Shown piece after piece: positions 36,497 through 49,539 of a stretch of 64,000 bases of DNA. This DNA is from Glandiceps talaboti (taxonomy: Eukaryota; Hemichordata; Enteropneusta; Spengelidae): NCBI RefSeq assembly GCF_964340395.1, contig NC_135553.1:10308501-10372500 (forward strand), given 5' to 3'. Numbering within the stretch: the first letter of the stretch is position 1; each line of letters begins with the position of its first letter. Below the pieces are notes generated by a model, which was not told the origin of the DNA, ran no database searches, and saw nothing but the letters and a program-made list of their open reading frames with translations. Position numbers and translations under genes: made by a program.

Positions 36497-37639
36497 CTGT
36501 TTATCATAAATTATATATTCATATACTATCTCCACAAGAGGAGGCTTTCAGAAGTTGAATTGTGTGCTCTTGACATGAAAACATCAAGGCTAATGTCCTT
36601 CAAACTATCATAAATTGAAAGATGAATACTTGAAGTTTATATAAACCATATGGTATATCTAAATTTGAACCATCAGTGTATATTTACATAAAATATACAT
36701 GTATTACCTGTAACATTACATGTCATCCTTTGTAAATATGAAGTTTTATTTCTGTGTCCATGAAAGTCATCATTATATTTACATAATAATTTCTTTGATT
36801 ATTATACTCTGTCCTGTCCATTGTTCCCTCTTAGCAAATTTGAGATGCCATTGACATACAACAGCTTCTTATGACCCCATCAAAATTAAATCCATGAGCC
36901 TTTACTCTGGGGTGACTCGCAAGAAAACTTGGGTTTCTATCATTTTGACCCACTACAAAAAAAAGTCATTAGTCTGGTCATGTCGTTATGACATCATACC
37001 AATCATCATGTCAACATTCCACACCCATCCTATCCCTAACATGCACTATTTCAGGTCTGATGAGTTTTATTGTGTCAAAACACTTCCACCCAAACAAATT
37101 ACGTGGCAGTAGCATTTTGTTCATTTGCATTACAAATGTCAATTTCCGCTTAGGACATTAGATGTCATGGCTGTTGAATTTATCAGTCCAGAATTTATGG
37201 TCCAGTTGTGTTTAAAAATGAGGTTACCCAAAACATAGGATACTAGAATTGTCAACTTTTGGCTACCTCATTGCCATTATACTTCCTGCAAAAAAGTACA
37301 GGTGACACACATTGCGTTTTTTGTTTCATTCCAAGATTTCTTTGAAGGACTTGTGACTGCTATACCAGCCTCTTTTTTAATGTAAAGATATCAGAACCAT
37401 TAGTTTTTATGTTTGTACATGTAGTGAATACAGAATAGATCTATATCTGTGTAACAAACATTTGTCAATATTATCATTCAAAAAAAAGAGTTACAAAGGT
37501 CATTCTGAACTGTTTCATTATTTTGATTATGTCATCATAAAATAGAGATTGATGAATCATACTAATATACTAAAATTATAGTCATACTTATATGAAGTAT
37601 ACTGTAGTGCTATTTGACTTCTGATGGTAATTCTTTTGA

Positions 37640-38005
37640 GGTGACTCTCCTCCCCTTTCCATCTTCCTCATCCAGCCAACTAGTTGGGAACAGCATGCCA
37701 AAGATCAACTGCCATATTGAATGCTTACTGCTAGACTAGTTCAGGCAATATTATGTTGGTGCAGAATATTTTGAGATATCCCCCCCCCCCCCTCCTCCTC
37801 CTCCTTCTCCACCCCCTCCCCTTCAGCCAACTAGTCGGGAACAGTATGTTACAGGTAGACTACTATGTAGAATGCTTTCTACTAAAAAAGTTATTCAGCC
37901 TGAAAGAATATACAGTTGATGCAGGTTATTTTGAGATATCCCCTCTCCTCTCCTCTCCTTCCTCTTCCAACCAACTAGTCAAGAACAGTATGTGTGAAAT
38001 GTGCG
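37640..38005 (+). repeat. About 150-bp tandem repeat, 2.5 copies, with C-rich/pyrimidine tracts
   Basis: The block CAGCCAACTAGT-GGGAACAGTATG recurs at 37673, 37824 and 37968, and TTTTGAGATATCCCC recurs at 37769 and 37930. Each unit has its own C/T-rich segment (CTCCTCCCC, a run of C then CTCCTCCTC, CTCTCCTCTCC). Some open frames across it are shadows. Confidence 0.85.
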
Positions 38006-39599
38006 TTGCTGTGTACGGAGCTTACTTCTGGACAAGCTATTTAACCTGATTCCTGAGGCACTACACAGTTCAATGCAGATGTACAAATAAATGAATTATA
38101 TGTTACCTTGTTTTCACTCAGGGACCCCAAATCATTCATAGAAAGAACAACTGCTGCTTATTATGCTAGATTTGAAGGGCTGTACTCATAAATAAGAGAT
38201 ATTATGTTAGTTGTCAACAATTACAGATAGTCCCACAGAAGCATGACATGATCACCAGTGGATCATTACTTGTTTTTGTTTCCTTTGAGATCTCTGTGTT
38301 ATAAAAGTATGGGTGAAGTGTGGTTGATGTATGACAACTCCTACTTGTTTTGTGGTCGCTGTGTCATAAATCAGAAACTCCTCCCCAAGGTGACATGTCC
38401 TTAGTAACAATTAACATACTAAGGCCCCAAGTTATAGCAACTCGTTCTGTCCCTTTAACTCTTGTCTGCCATTACTGTGTGAATCAATTTCTACTTTTCA
38501 GTGTTTTTGCCAAGAGTTTGAAATCCGATAAAAGAGGGGGGGGGGGGATTCAGGTTAAACTTGCTGAGGTGGGGAAGGGGGTAAGATGGTGACTTGTAAG
38601 TCTGGTAGATTTGACCTACTTGTTACCGTAACAAAAAACAATTGAATTGTTCCGACTCCCCTCAATCAGAATATTTAGGAACATCATGATTGTACAGTGA
38701 CTGTTTCTGTGTAGTGAAATTTGAAACTCATTCTTGTTCATTTCAAAGTCAAAATTTTCATTTTTGTACATTGATGACACATGGAATACCATTGGACTTA
38801 TTTTGTTAACCCCATCAAATCAGAATATTAGCAAACATCAAGATTACATATTATGGTGTCCAACCAACCAACTATCCGCTGAGCTTCCATGTAGTGAACT
38901 TTGAAACTGATGTGGTCCATCTTCAGATCAACTTTTCTTACCTTACCTTACATTACCGAAGTGCAAGTATGAATACCTCTGTACTTTAGGATCGAATTTA
39001 CTCATTACAAAATTGATTCCCAATTTCCGAGTCTTCTCGTATTCTTCATAATACATTGTACATGTATAATGAGCTTTCTAAGTGTAGGACATACATGATG
39101 ATTACATCTCTCAATATGTCATTTTCAGTCTATAAGCACACAATCTTCCTTATTTGTGGTCGTCTCATTGACTGGCTGATAAGAACTATTGAATTTTCAG
39201 TGTTGAATAGCATCAGTTTTTGTAACATCATGAAATGATAACAATATGATTGTATGGTTTTTAATCTTGCCAATTATCGACAAATCCATGATATTGAAAC
39301 CATATAAGTGAGCAACATATCCTGCACAAGGAATGTTTTGTACCAGGGAAAACTTATCAAAAGCTTTCGCATGAATACATGCAAATGTAATTTTGCAATC
39401 TGAGAATGTGGATTATTCATTGAATTTGAAAGTCTATACAAAATGTGTGTGAAATTATTAAAAAATTGATGAACTACGTCAAGTATCGTTGTAGAAAACT
39501 GTTCTTCTGTTTTGCAGTTGGCCACCAAACTATTGCAACTGATATGCATTGGTTTATAGTAACTTTTGTATATCACTGTTAGTAAGTTACATGAATGCA

Positions 39600-39626
39600 T
39601 GTATGCATACATACATACATACATGT

Positions 39627-39689
<63 letters not shown>

Positions 39690-39716
39690 TACATACATAC
39701 ATACATACATACATAG

Positions 39717-39781
<65 letters not shown>
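39600..39781 (+). repeat. Compound microsatellite (ATAC)n(AC)n(GCAC)n(AC)n(ATAC)n(AC)n
   Basis: Alternating blocks of CATA/ATAC, AC and ACGC over about 180 bp. Six-frame translation gives long low-complexity frames (His-Thr or Cys-Val), including a 175-codon minus-strand frame. None is a gene. Confidence 0.95.
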
Positions 39782-39785
<4 letters not shown>

Positions 39786-41119
39786 TATACAAAGAATCCA
39801 TCTACAATAGGTCTAACTCTAACTATGATACTGTATGTGTCATAAGCCCTACTTCTTATTAGCAAGTTACGACACTGTAATAGAGAATCTTCATTGCTTT
39901 GAACTCATTTCAAGCTATTGCAAAGAGTCATTGCCAGTCAATCTGTTATATTGCACAGCTTTTACCTGGAGTGAGTATTATTGAAATGGTTGTTGAAAAC
40001 ACACAGCAGTGATAATACCTAATCTGGACTACATGTATAATACAATTATCAACATGTAGTCTTCTCTCTCCTGATCAATTACAACTGATAAGGTAACCCA
40101 CAGAGAAATTAAACTGTCACTCATCATTTCCTATGCCATTGCCAGGAGCCGATATAGAATTTGTGTCACAGCTAAACTTATTTTTAACATGGTTTGCAGA
40201 CACAGACTGATAAAATATATATGACTTTTTGTCTAAAAATAGATTAGCTATCCATGCATTGTGCAAATTTTACAGAATTTGTATTTTTATAATTGGGAAC
40301 ATATAGAATATGTCATGCAGAACAGGAAAATAAATATTACATGTGTAATAATATTGTCATACACAGTACACTGAAATGCCTTTTATATTAATCTTTATTG
40401 CCATTCTCAAATTTCCTGAAAACCGCAATAATTCTGATCATCAGATAAGCTTGTACATGAAATGAATTGTTTTGTAAGCTGTGCCTGTCATAAAAAAATA
40501 TTTATTTTCCAGTATTTATATTTCTCAAGACTTGCATTCAAATTTGTTCCTAAATCTAATTTTACAGATGTAAATTTTTTACAAGGAGAGAATGTTATTA
40601 ATTACTGTTACTAAATAATGAGACTTTCAATATTATACATTTTGATATAGCATCTAAGAATATTGTGAATGGTACAAAAAATGTAACACGTCACTCATAC
40701 TCTGAATGGTTTACATCGACATCTTCCCCCGCAACAAATGTTTGCTTGTTTCATGGAACACAAAAATATAATTATACATGGTATGTAAATCAGTGTGCCC
40801 TCAAACGATAGCCAAATTTTGTTGTTGTGAGTCAAAATGAGAAAAATGGGATTTCTTGTGAGTCACCACATAGTAAGAGATAGGGGAAGACCAGATTTTG
40901 GTGTGTCACTAGAAATTGTGTGCGTCAGTTGCACATCAAATTGGCTTAGAGGGGGCACCCTGATGTAAATACTTTTGTACATTCTTTAACATGTCTTTTT
41001 AGGGACCAATGTTATTTTGATGTGTAGCTCTTTCCATGCTTGATTGACATTTACTCCAACAAGTCTGAATTACAGAGTTGAAACAACATTTTACCCATAA
41101 AATGTCATTTTCATTGATG

Positions 41120-41640
41120 TTAGTCCGTCAATGAAGGAAATAAAATTATTCGGAACTTTCTGATGATAACAGGAATTCTGGACATGAAAATAAATGTCAT
41201 CACTAAATTGTTATAATAATGCAGATATATTTATCAATACTACTAGTTTGTGTCTCGGATTAAACAAATTACCAGGTACTGATGTCAGTAGAGCACACCC
41301 CATCTCCCCCAGTGATTCTTGTCAATGAAGGAAAATAACTTATTGCAAATATTCAATGATAACACAAAATCTTGACAGTAAGAATATCATCGCTGAACTT
41401 TATTATGATATTGTGTGTGTATGATATGTTTGTCAATACATCATTTCTCGTAGCAAAAAAAATTATCTGGATTTCAGCAGAATATGTACCATTTTGAAAA
41501 AAAAAACTCATTCACATTGATTCTTGTCAATGAAGGAAAATAACTTGTTGCAAATATACTGATGATGACATGCATTCCTGACATGAAAATAAATGTTATT
41601 ACAGAACTTTTGTAATATTTCAGATGTTTATGATGAAAGT
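41120..41640 (+). repeat. About 200-bp tandem repeat, 2.6 copies
   Basis: The block GTCAATGAAGGAAA-TAA recurs at 41127, 41321 and 41526 (spacing 194 and 205). Each is followed by TGATGATAACA, TTCTGGACATGAAAATAAATGT and T-ATTATAATAATGCAGAT-like sequence. Diverged units, non-coding. Confidence 0.8.
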
Positions 41641-41642
41641 AT

Positions 41643-41741
41643 GTCTCATAATTGGACCACCAACGTACAAATTACATCTCATAATTGGACCACCAACGTA
41701 CAAATTACATCTCATAATTGGACCACAATGTACAAATGTAG
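41643..41741 (+). repeat. 33-bp tandem repeat, three units
   Basis: TCTCATAATTGGACCACCAA then CGTACAAATTACA is repeated exactly at 41643 and 41676, and partially at 41709. It sits at the right edge of the 200-bp array. Because 33 is divisible by 3, it gives an open frame repeating SHNWTTNVQIT, which is not evidence of coding. Confidence 0.95.
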
Positions 41742-41899
41742 GACTGCTATGAAGCTACTGATATTTGTCAATAAACTGTATTTCATAGATTTAAAACAAT
41801 GATGCTAAGGTGCTACGGATATTGTGAATACGCTCAATTTCAGAATAGGTGTGGTAGATACAAATGTAGTTTTTTGTTTTTTTGTCAATTTGTTTTCAA

Positions 41900-42158
41900 T
41901 GTGTACGTGTCTAGTTCAGTTAGTTATGTGTTCTGTTGTTTTCCATATGGTCTCTGTGTTATTGGTTTCTTCCCATCAGATGTACAACCATTACACATTT
42001 GAAAAACAGTTTTATATTGTCATTTTAAGTTGATGTCAGTTTCCACGTCTACTGTTTCTCATGAGACTTCACAATTTTCGAGATTGTATTATTATTTTCT
42101 AGATTACGAAAAAAAAAAATTTAGTGTCAGCAGTGAAAAACTAGGTGGGATGGGGCAA
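41900..42158 (+). repeat. Dispersed repeat family E, copy 2
   Basis: Second copy of the element at 5030-5280, same strand and same block order. The overlapping open frames at 41799-42033 are not conserved between the two copies. Confidence 0.75.
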
Positions 42159-43983
42159 CTGGAACCAAACAGTGTTTTTTATAGGTCTTACAAGCTTGTT
42201 TATGAAATATGGATACTTTCTTGTTGCATAATACTATAGTTTGGTGTCCTTGAACATATGAGTCACTTTCTAAAAGTGTGTGGTGGATGGAGGCTATTAA
42301 AGTAATAAGGGTATTCATATAAGAGATCAAAGGAAATGAAATTAACTATAATAAGTATGTTCATTTCATCATCTCCAGGGTTTTTATTCTGAGAATACTT
42401 TCATAGAGTAGGCCATTGTTGTTAGTGGCAGATGTGGACTCTGAGTTTCAAATTACATACTCTTTTCATCTCCAACCACAGAATAATGAAAATAGAAATT
42501 TTTCACCAAGAAATATCAATACAGCGTTACTTCATTTTAATAACAAACAATAAAACTATAATATTGTATGATTTTGTCAACACGTTCAAGCATGTTTCTG
42601 TTTCTATTTTTTGAACATGAAGAGTATTCGATATTTTTAGCTGAGAAAGTTGTCTACTCAGCTACACAATATCATTCTTCCGAATGCTTGGAATAATCAG
42701 ATAGATAGCCAAGTCGCTGGGCTAGATGTCTTCAGGTTTATTTTAGAATTCAGTTGTGTTGACAGGATCAGGTTGTTCAGCATGAAGGGCAATTTAATTT
42801 TCACTTGTGGGTATACTTCATGGTAATTTGTATTCTAGACCACACTGTTACCATGGCAACCACAGCAGGCACAGGGATGAGATTTAGCTGCCAGCATATG
42901 ATGGCCTGGAGGAGCTCTGGGATAGAGACTCAAGCTGAATACTTTTGTCAATGCTTTAAGTCTGACGGGAATTGTGAAGGATGATACGTGATTCACATCT
43001 TTTATGTTAAAAAATAAGTGACAGATAAAGACAACAAAGTCACTTAGTGAGATAGGGGAACTGTACAGACATATATGCATAAAACACAAACCTTCACATA
43101 CATGCACTTTGTTGTAAGCATACATACAGCTACCTCCCTCCCTACCCACTTTATTTTCACTGGGTTTTGTACCCTGTGATTTCTTATACAAACACACTGT
43201 AAACCTGGAATTTTTGCGACTTATTTTCACTTATTTCGGTGGGCAACAAAAACACAAAAGTGAGTAGTGACTAAAAATGCCATCTTGTACATGAACACAA
43301 TGTGTAATCAGTCTTTGAGAACTAGCTGAAGACTGCTTGAAAAATGCAAAATTTTCTAGATACGTACATATAGATACATGTACTGTATGTTTACAGTATA
43401 CACAGACAGAGAATGTTCACATATGTGTATGTGCCATCACTCTATGCACTCAGCCTAAGATTGAATGCAAATATGTATATTTACTCCTCTTATTAGTTTG
43501 GTGAATGCAACAATTTGTTTATTAATTCAATAGCTATGGAAACCATGAGCTCTCGAAACCAGTTTGAGATGCAGTTGTGGTATCATCAAGGAATAGAACC
43601 ATATGAGACAATTGGAATTTGATTCAACACATATGACATAGTGTATACTTCAAAAGGCAGTTGATTCATAGGAAAACTCATGATTTGATATTATTCAATG
43701 AAGTCAATTAAACTCTATTCAAGTTTTTTATTCACAAAGAATAATGGTGCTCTCATTTGTAAAAAAATAAGAATTTTGATATGTGTCATTGATGTCAATT
43801 CAAATTCAATTCACGTGAAATTAATCTATTGTAATGTCATTGTGGAAGTCTGGAGAATAGTTACAATATGTAAAGTACTACTGATGACTATGTATGGTTG
43901 TTTTCAGCTCTAAAGACTAGTACTTTACTAAGACTTAGATGAGCTGTAGATCATAAACAACCCAATTACATTACTGTATGGTT

Positions 43984-44053
43984 AGTCTACTGGCTATCCA
44001 TGCCTCTGAGTCGTGTGGTAGAAAGTTTCAAAGGCACGGATAGCCTCTAGACT
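43984..44053. repeat. Inverted repeat followed by a 30-bp direct duplication
   Basis: GTCTACTGGCTATCCATGCC at the left mirrors GGCACGGATAGCCTCTAGAC at the right, with a loop of about 20 bp. Immediately after it, GACTACAGAGTGAAGATGAC and CTTTGTG are duplicated in tandem (44051-44105). Confidence 0.8.
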
Positions 44054-44137
44054 ACAGAGTGAAGATGACCTTTGTGGACTACAGAGTGAAGAAGACCTTT
44101 GTGGAAAGATCATTATATTGGTCTTGATGTAGAATTG

Positions 44138-44524
44138 TAGCCTACCTGTAGACATGTAGAACTAACACTACTACACTATTTCACTATTCTAACTGATATT
44201 TTGATTTTTTGAATTTTCGCTGTCCTTCCAAGTCTACTCTAGTTCTTCAGTTACGATGGTCTCGAATGGCATTCCACCATAGACTGTGATTGGTCAAATA
44301 CATAATGTAAGTGTATATGTGTCCCATCATTTACCCATGTAAATCAAATTCTATTAAAATTTACGCCAATATTCTGCGTACATTTTGTGGCATGGCTTAA
44401 TACCAGCACAACTGAAGAGTTAGAATAGACAAACAAAAGCAAGCGAAAATTTAAAAAATCCAAAAATCAGTTGTGATAGTAGAATAGTGTAGTAGTTTTT
44501 GTCCTATACATCTACAGGTAGCTA
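44138..44524. mobile_element. Palindromic MITE family C, copy 2, with a nested insertion
   Basis: Ends TAGCCTACCTGTAGACATGTAG and CTACAGGTAGCTA with mirrored inner arms (CTACACTATTTCACTATTCTAAC and AGTAGAATAGTGTAGTAG, TGAATTTTCGCT and AGCGAAAATTT). At the centre, where copies 1 and 3 have a short loop, lies a second inverted-repeat element (44232-44430). Confidence 0.88.
44232..44430. mobile_element. Nested inverted-repeat element inside MITE C copy 2
   Basis: 199 bp with ends GTCTACTCTAGTTCTTCAGTT and AACTGAAGAGTTAGAATAGAC, reverse complements apart from a few changes. The interior is not palindromic and contains ATTGGTCAAA. No clear target-site duplication. It is absent from the other two family C copies. 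Confidence 0.75.
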
Positions 44525-44550
44525 GTAGAATTGAGGCAAATATATATCAT

Positions 44551-44917
44551 GGAGTCATGATGGGTGAATGGTTAGCGTGACTGGCTTGGAATCTACAGGT
44601 TGCAGGTTCGAGCCCTGTCGCTGCTTGCTGTTTGTTTCTGAGTGGCTAAAGTCCTTGGGCAAGATTTGAACCACGACTGTGCTTCAGTCAACCCAGCTGT
44701 ATAATTGGGGACCTGGTAGGATGTAGGTTGCAATGTGAAGGCTTTAATCCTATGCGCTTAAATGGCTGCAATGGATTGTATGCTCCCCGGGGAGTTGAGG
44801 AAGACTAAAGGGCTGTTGTGCCGTTCTGATCCGAGCCAGGGGTAATAAATTGTAAAGCGCTTTGAGCACGGTGTGGGAAAGCGCTATATAAGAACCGAAC
44901 ATTATTATTATTATTAT
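44551..44917 (+). mobile_element. tRNA-derived SINE (family 2), intact-looking copy
   Basis: tRNA-like head with A box TGGGTGAATGG (44561-44571) and B box GGTTCGAGCCC (44605-44615). The body holds CCCAGCTGTATAATTGGGGACCTGGTAGGA and ends GTAAAGCGCTTTGAGCACGG, GGGAAAGCGCTATATAAGAAC and an (ATT)n tail. The GCGCTTTGAG...GCGCTATATAA end is the widespread LINE-like 3' end of metazoan SINEs. This is the best-preserved copy in the window and is inserted about 27 bp right of MITE C copy 2. Confidence 0.92.
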
Positions 44918-45817
44918 ATCAGCTATATGCATATTTGTGTATATTAATTCTTACTTTATATCATGTTGCCTTGTAGAAGAATTTTATCCAATTGGCTCAA
45001 AATAATCTATACTGTCATTCTGCCAGGGTACTATCTTGAAAATGATGAACTGAGTTCTCTGTCATTTGAAATCAGGATAATGAAATGAATATGTTGTTAA
45101 TTTCATGTACATGTATCTCTCATTGTTGTTAAGAAACCATATGGAATCCTACCCTAGTAATCTTGGGAAATCACTCCATGTCCTGTCATATAACCCTGCA
45201 TATATTACGAACATTTGTATTTATAGTCGAGAAATATCTTGCTTGTCTTAGGATAATATGGTAATGGTATCACCACAACAATAATAACCGCATCACATGG
45301 TACAATGTAAAGGTGTTTGTTGTTTAAGTTGTCATATTGTTGGCCACATACATACAAAGAGTCTCAGAAGATTTAGTGTATCCTTCTTATTGATCAACCT
45401 TGGCCTAGGAAGGATTCTATAACACAAGTCATCAAGGGTCGGGGCAAGTAACAGGTCACTGATGCCCCTCAGTTATCTCGAAATTGAAGGTCAAGAACGT
45501 TAAATGTAATTTTGGAAGACTTAATGAATGGCTATATCACAGGTATAAGTGTACTTGAATCAAGTGATCCCAGATGAAACAACATCTGTCCTGGAAATAT
45601 ACATGTACATCTGTATTCCAGGGTTTGTGCTGGATAACCCAGACTTCTTTCGCAGAGGGTCAATGACATCAAAATTCAGAAGACATCAAATCAGAATACA
45701 TGTATATACATAGTAGATGTTGTATTAGAATTTAAGTGATCTCAGTATAAACAACAAGTACTCTAGGGGTCTGTCACTGGGTAAACTAACCTTGACTTCT
45801 TTCTGAAAGTCAAGCAC

Positions 45818-46015
45818 ATCAAAGCTTTTGACAAATCTTCTCAAGCTGAATGCATTTGTGATTTTTGACCTCAACTTCAACCTGTCAAACACTGTATTTT
45901 GATGCCATTGCAGTCACTTCAAAAATTTTGATAAAAGCTTCTCAAGAACTGAACACATGTGATTTGATGTCAACCTTAAATCTAACTCTGCACTGTGATG
46001 CCACTGCAGGCAGGC
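45818..46015 (+). repeat. 98-bp tandem duplication
   Basis: CATCAAAGCTTTTGACAAATCTTCTCAAG...GATGCCATTGCAG (45818) and CTTCAAAAATTTTGATAAAAGCTTCTCAAG...GATGCCACTGCAG (45916) align over their length with many substitutions. Two old units. Confidence 0.75.
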
Positions 46016-47030
46016 AGATAGACAGAATGTCACAGGTGGTCAATAAACCTTGTAATCCAAATCAACATACATAAAATTCTGAAAATAGATATATCAGATA
46101 TAAGTACCAGGTACAAAGGAGGACTGTAGTTTATAAAATACTCTTTTTATTACCTTCATTACCTGTGATGTCTGACTAGAAATATTTCCAGTCAGCTTCA
46201 TTGTGATAACCATCTTTACTTACAGGTAATATAGAATGGAATCTGTTGCATTCTATGTTTAAAAGCTGGTACTTCACTGACTCAAATGTACAGAATTCAC
46301 CCATCAGTAACAAAAATGACTGTAACTGTTCAAGATAACTGTCTAGTGTATGCAGTTTGGTAGTATGAAATAGAATGACGTTGATTGGTTATAATAGATG
46401 GTAATAAGTAACACAATATTGTGAGATGTTTATATTAAAGTCTGTAGTGTAGACACCATTGTGTTTTCAGAGATTTGGGAATACTGGTAATAACATGTAT
46501 GGAAAATCCAGGAAAATGTGCAGTTGTATGGATGTGAGTTGAGAACCAGACTTAGACGATCTTGCATTATCACTGAAATGTTACCTGAGTTGGATGATAT
46601 GATACACCCTTTAACTCAAGGGCATATTTGCACATGACAATCAAATGGTAAGGAGGGGGGAGGACAGATAACATCTATCCCCCTCTGAAGGCACAAACAT
46701 CCATTTTTGGGACTATAATATTACCGTCATATTTCATTCCAGGCAAAGTGAATGTTTATACAAGCAAGAGTAAATTCATCTTTGCTATCAAATAACATAA
46801 TTATGATATTCATCCAATTAGAGTATCAAAATATGAAAGTATTTTACAAAAATTTAAAAAATCTTAACTTTGATGATGTACTATTCTGTATGTTATATAG
46901 CCTGTGATATGAATTATAGATGTAGTCTTGTGATGAGAAATGAGGAAAAGAGATGAAATTAGATGTAATGAACGGGTGTTAAAATGTCAAATCTTATGTC
47001 ACATATCAGTAACTCAGTGCCGATAATTAA

Positions 47031-47375
47031 ATGTTATTCCCCAATATTTTTCTTCCTCCAGCCAAGGAAAATACGAGTGGCCTAAGGGGCCTTTGTTGCT
47101 ATGAGTCGCTAGACAAGTACATGTCGTGACAACACCCTTAGGTCAGGAGTATTTTCTGGCTGAATGAAGACAAATATTGGAGAATAACATAATTATACCT
47201 CCACCAATAATATCAAAGCAAAATCGGGGAAAGTAATGGGAACTTTAAACATTTTGACTCATATTTCGAACACAGCAGAACGAGTGATATAGACATGCAT
47301 TGCCATGACATAGACGTGCGTTGTCATGATGTAGAACGACCAGAGTATATATTCCATATTTATGGCTTATGCATG
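47031..47375 (+). mobile_element. Palindromic MITE family B plus shared 3' flank, copy 1
   Basis: 47031-47190 has long inverted repeats: ATGTTATTCCCCAATATTTT at the left, CAATATTGG...AATAACAT at the right, CAGCCAAGGAAAATAC against GTATTTTCTGGCTG, and GCCTAAGGG against CCCTTAGG. The centre is TATGAGTCGCTAGACAAGTA. The next 185 bp (TCGGGGAAAGTAATGG, TTGACTCATATTTCGAACACAGCAGAAC, GAGTATATATTCCATA) are also shared with the 52084 copy. The true unit is therefore about 345 bp, of which the palindrome is the left half. Confidence 0.85.
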
Positions 47376-49390
47376 GTATATAAGATGTACATGTAGTTGT
47401 GCAATTGTCAGATGTAGTTTTGCAAAGTTTTCATTCGTTTTACATGTAACAGTACATACGAATGTATACATTGAATTTTTTTTTCTGATTCCATGATTTG
47501 TTATGTTGAACTACATGAATTTTACACAACTGTCACAGTTCAGACCCAAGCAATCTCTCGATCTTTGAATGTATAAGAATTAAAAACCTGTTAATACATT
47601 TATTTTAGTCTACCTTTGTGTATTTCGTATGTGGTATCGTTACGATTTACACCTCCACTCTCGACCAGGTAGGCATCCAGACTAACATGTATTAGAACAT
47701 CATGGTATTGTGATAGAGTTGGTGGATGTTGGCCAGGGTAGGATGGTTGGTAGTGCATCCGTCTACAGTGATAATAGATTCAAGCCCCCAATATTAGATA
47801 TCATGGTATTTTTTCTACTAATGATGTAGGTGAAATTTAATCTTCAAGAAAAAATCCTATGCCCGGGGAAAGTATTTTGATAATTTTATAATTTTTTGTA
47901 AGCCAGTATTATTAAAAGAAATACTTGTATGATTTCATGCAGTGAATTGCAAGGGTGACTTTCTTGACATGTTTGTAATATTTTCAAAATTCCACGGAGT
48001 CAACTAATGATAGATTGATGTCATTACATATACTGCAGTGGTATAGATTCCTAGCAAACCAATGCCACGCCATGTAATAAATACTAATATAGTATATACA
48101 TGTTTATGAATGTACAGTGTGTACGTGTACGGTATACAATTTCTATCCCCACCTCACCCCCTGCTACTGTTATTGTCAACTACTCCTACAGATAATGGGT
48201 TATGTTTTAGACACAATAGTTGCCTAACTCTGCATTCACTGTCCTGTCATGAGGTTTAAAGATGGTATTTACCATCCAAACCTCACAAATTCTTTCACTG
48301 CACACCACTATGCAATTACATGTACTTGGATATTGAGCGTCAGTGTTGCAAGAGCCTGTAAATGTAGCATGGTCATCTCAGCCTTACTTCCTTAAATTTA
48401 TAATAATACACACTCTATTGAGCTGGAAACCTGTTGACAAGCAATATCCCAGTGTACCCAGAGATGAAATGACTTTAATGATATGCTGTCTTTGGACAAC
48501 TATGTATTTTTCATATTCATTCAGAGCACAGTCAAAACAGATCCCCATCATGCTTCCATTAAAAAATTTCCTGCCCTTCAACCCAGTTATAATTAAACTG
48601 ATGTTGGCTGATAATTGGTCAAGGAAGAAATGTTATGAAATTGTGCAGGCTTTCTATGTGGTGTATGTATATTGTATACAATGCTTGTATTAAAATGGCG
48701 GTAGAATTCTATGGAGCAAGGTGATGCAATACATGGTTTACTTCGGCACATTAAGTCTTAATAGTATGTTAAATGTCAGAACACTCTTTTGAAATTGAAG
48801 CAGCAATATGATTCACTTCCTGAAAGAGAGAAGAGAGATGGAGAGTTTTCACACAGAGTCAGGAACTGTAAAATCACCTGCCTATTCCCATCATTGCTGG
48901 CCTCAATTTTATACAAATTACTGTCAAAAACTTGTGCATGCTATGTGCTTAATATAAGTGGAAAACCAACTGCTTACATGTATGTCACATCACACAGTAA
49001 TTCTAAATCATTATATATTATACACGCACATGTAAGTATTTGTTCACATTTTTAGGGTGACATTCTCATATATTGAAATCTGTGTATTTTCCTATGCACC
49101 ACATCACACATTAAAATTACATGTAACTCTTCAAAACTGGTTATGAAAAAGAGATTTTGTAGGATTGGTTCAATGCTATCTGTATTTTATGGAATTGTGG
49201 TCTTGGTAAATTTGTATTTCTTGTATTGTAGGTGTTACAAGCGATATAGTTGATTGATGCATGCCCAATATACATGATTAAGTTATATAAGGCAAAAATT
49301 GATAAATTAAATGATAGGGTATATATGTTACAATATGATATATGATAAAATGATATGATTTGATGCAATATGATGCATTAATTATTTAAA

Positions 49391-49529
49391 CAATAATGTA
49401 CACCCTCCCAGCCCATAATGGACGAAAGTAAACTTTGAACGACATAATGGGCGAGGCGACAGCCAAGCCCATTATGGAGTGCAAAGTTTGCTTGAGTCCA
49501 TTATGGACTGGGAGGACATACATTATTGT
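49391..49529. mobile_element. 139-bp palindromic element built of CCATAATGG modules
   Basis: Mirror-complementary arms: ACAATAATGTAC-ACCCTCCCAG-CCATAATGGAC on the left and GTCCATTATGGACTGGGAGG-CATACATTATTGT on the right. Inner blocks AAACTTTGAACG-CATAATGGGC and GCCCATTATGGAGTGCAAAGTTT complete the fold around GGCGACAGCC. Richer in GC than its flanks. Non-coding. Confidence 0.85.
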
Positions 49530-49539
49530 TATTATTTTA

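Noticed and set aside
37052-37085. CTGATGAG resembling a hammerhead core
   Set aside because: It is followed by CAAAAC instead of GAAA at the right distance, and there is no flanking helix I complementarity.
39274-39862. Several long open frames on both strands (up to 175 codons)
   Set aside because: They are translations of the compound AC/ATAC/ACGC microsatellite.
47720-47795. tRNA-like head with GATTCAAGCCCC
   Set aside because: A weak B-box match only. The A box and stem pairing are not convincing, so at most it is an old SINE scrap.
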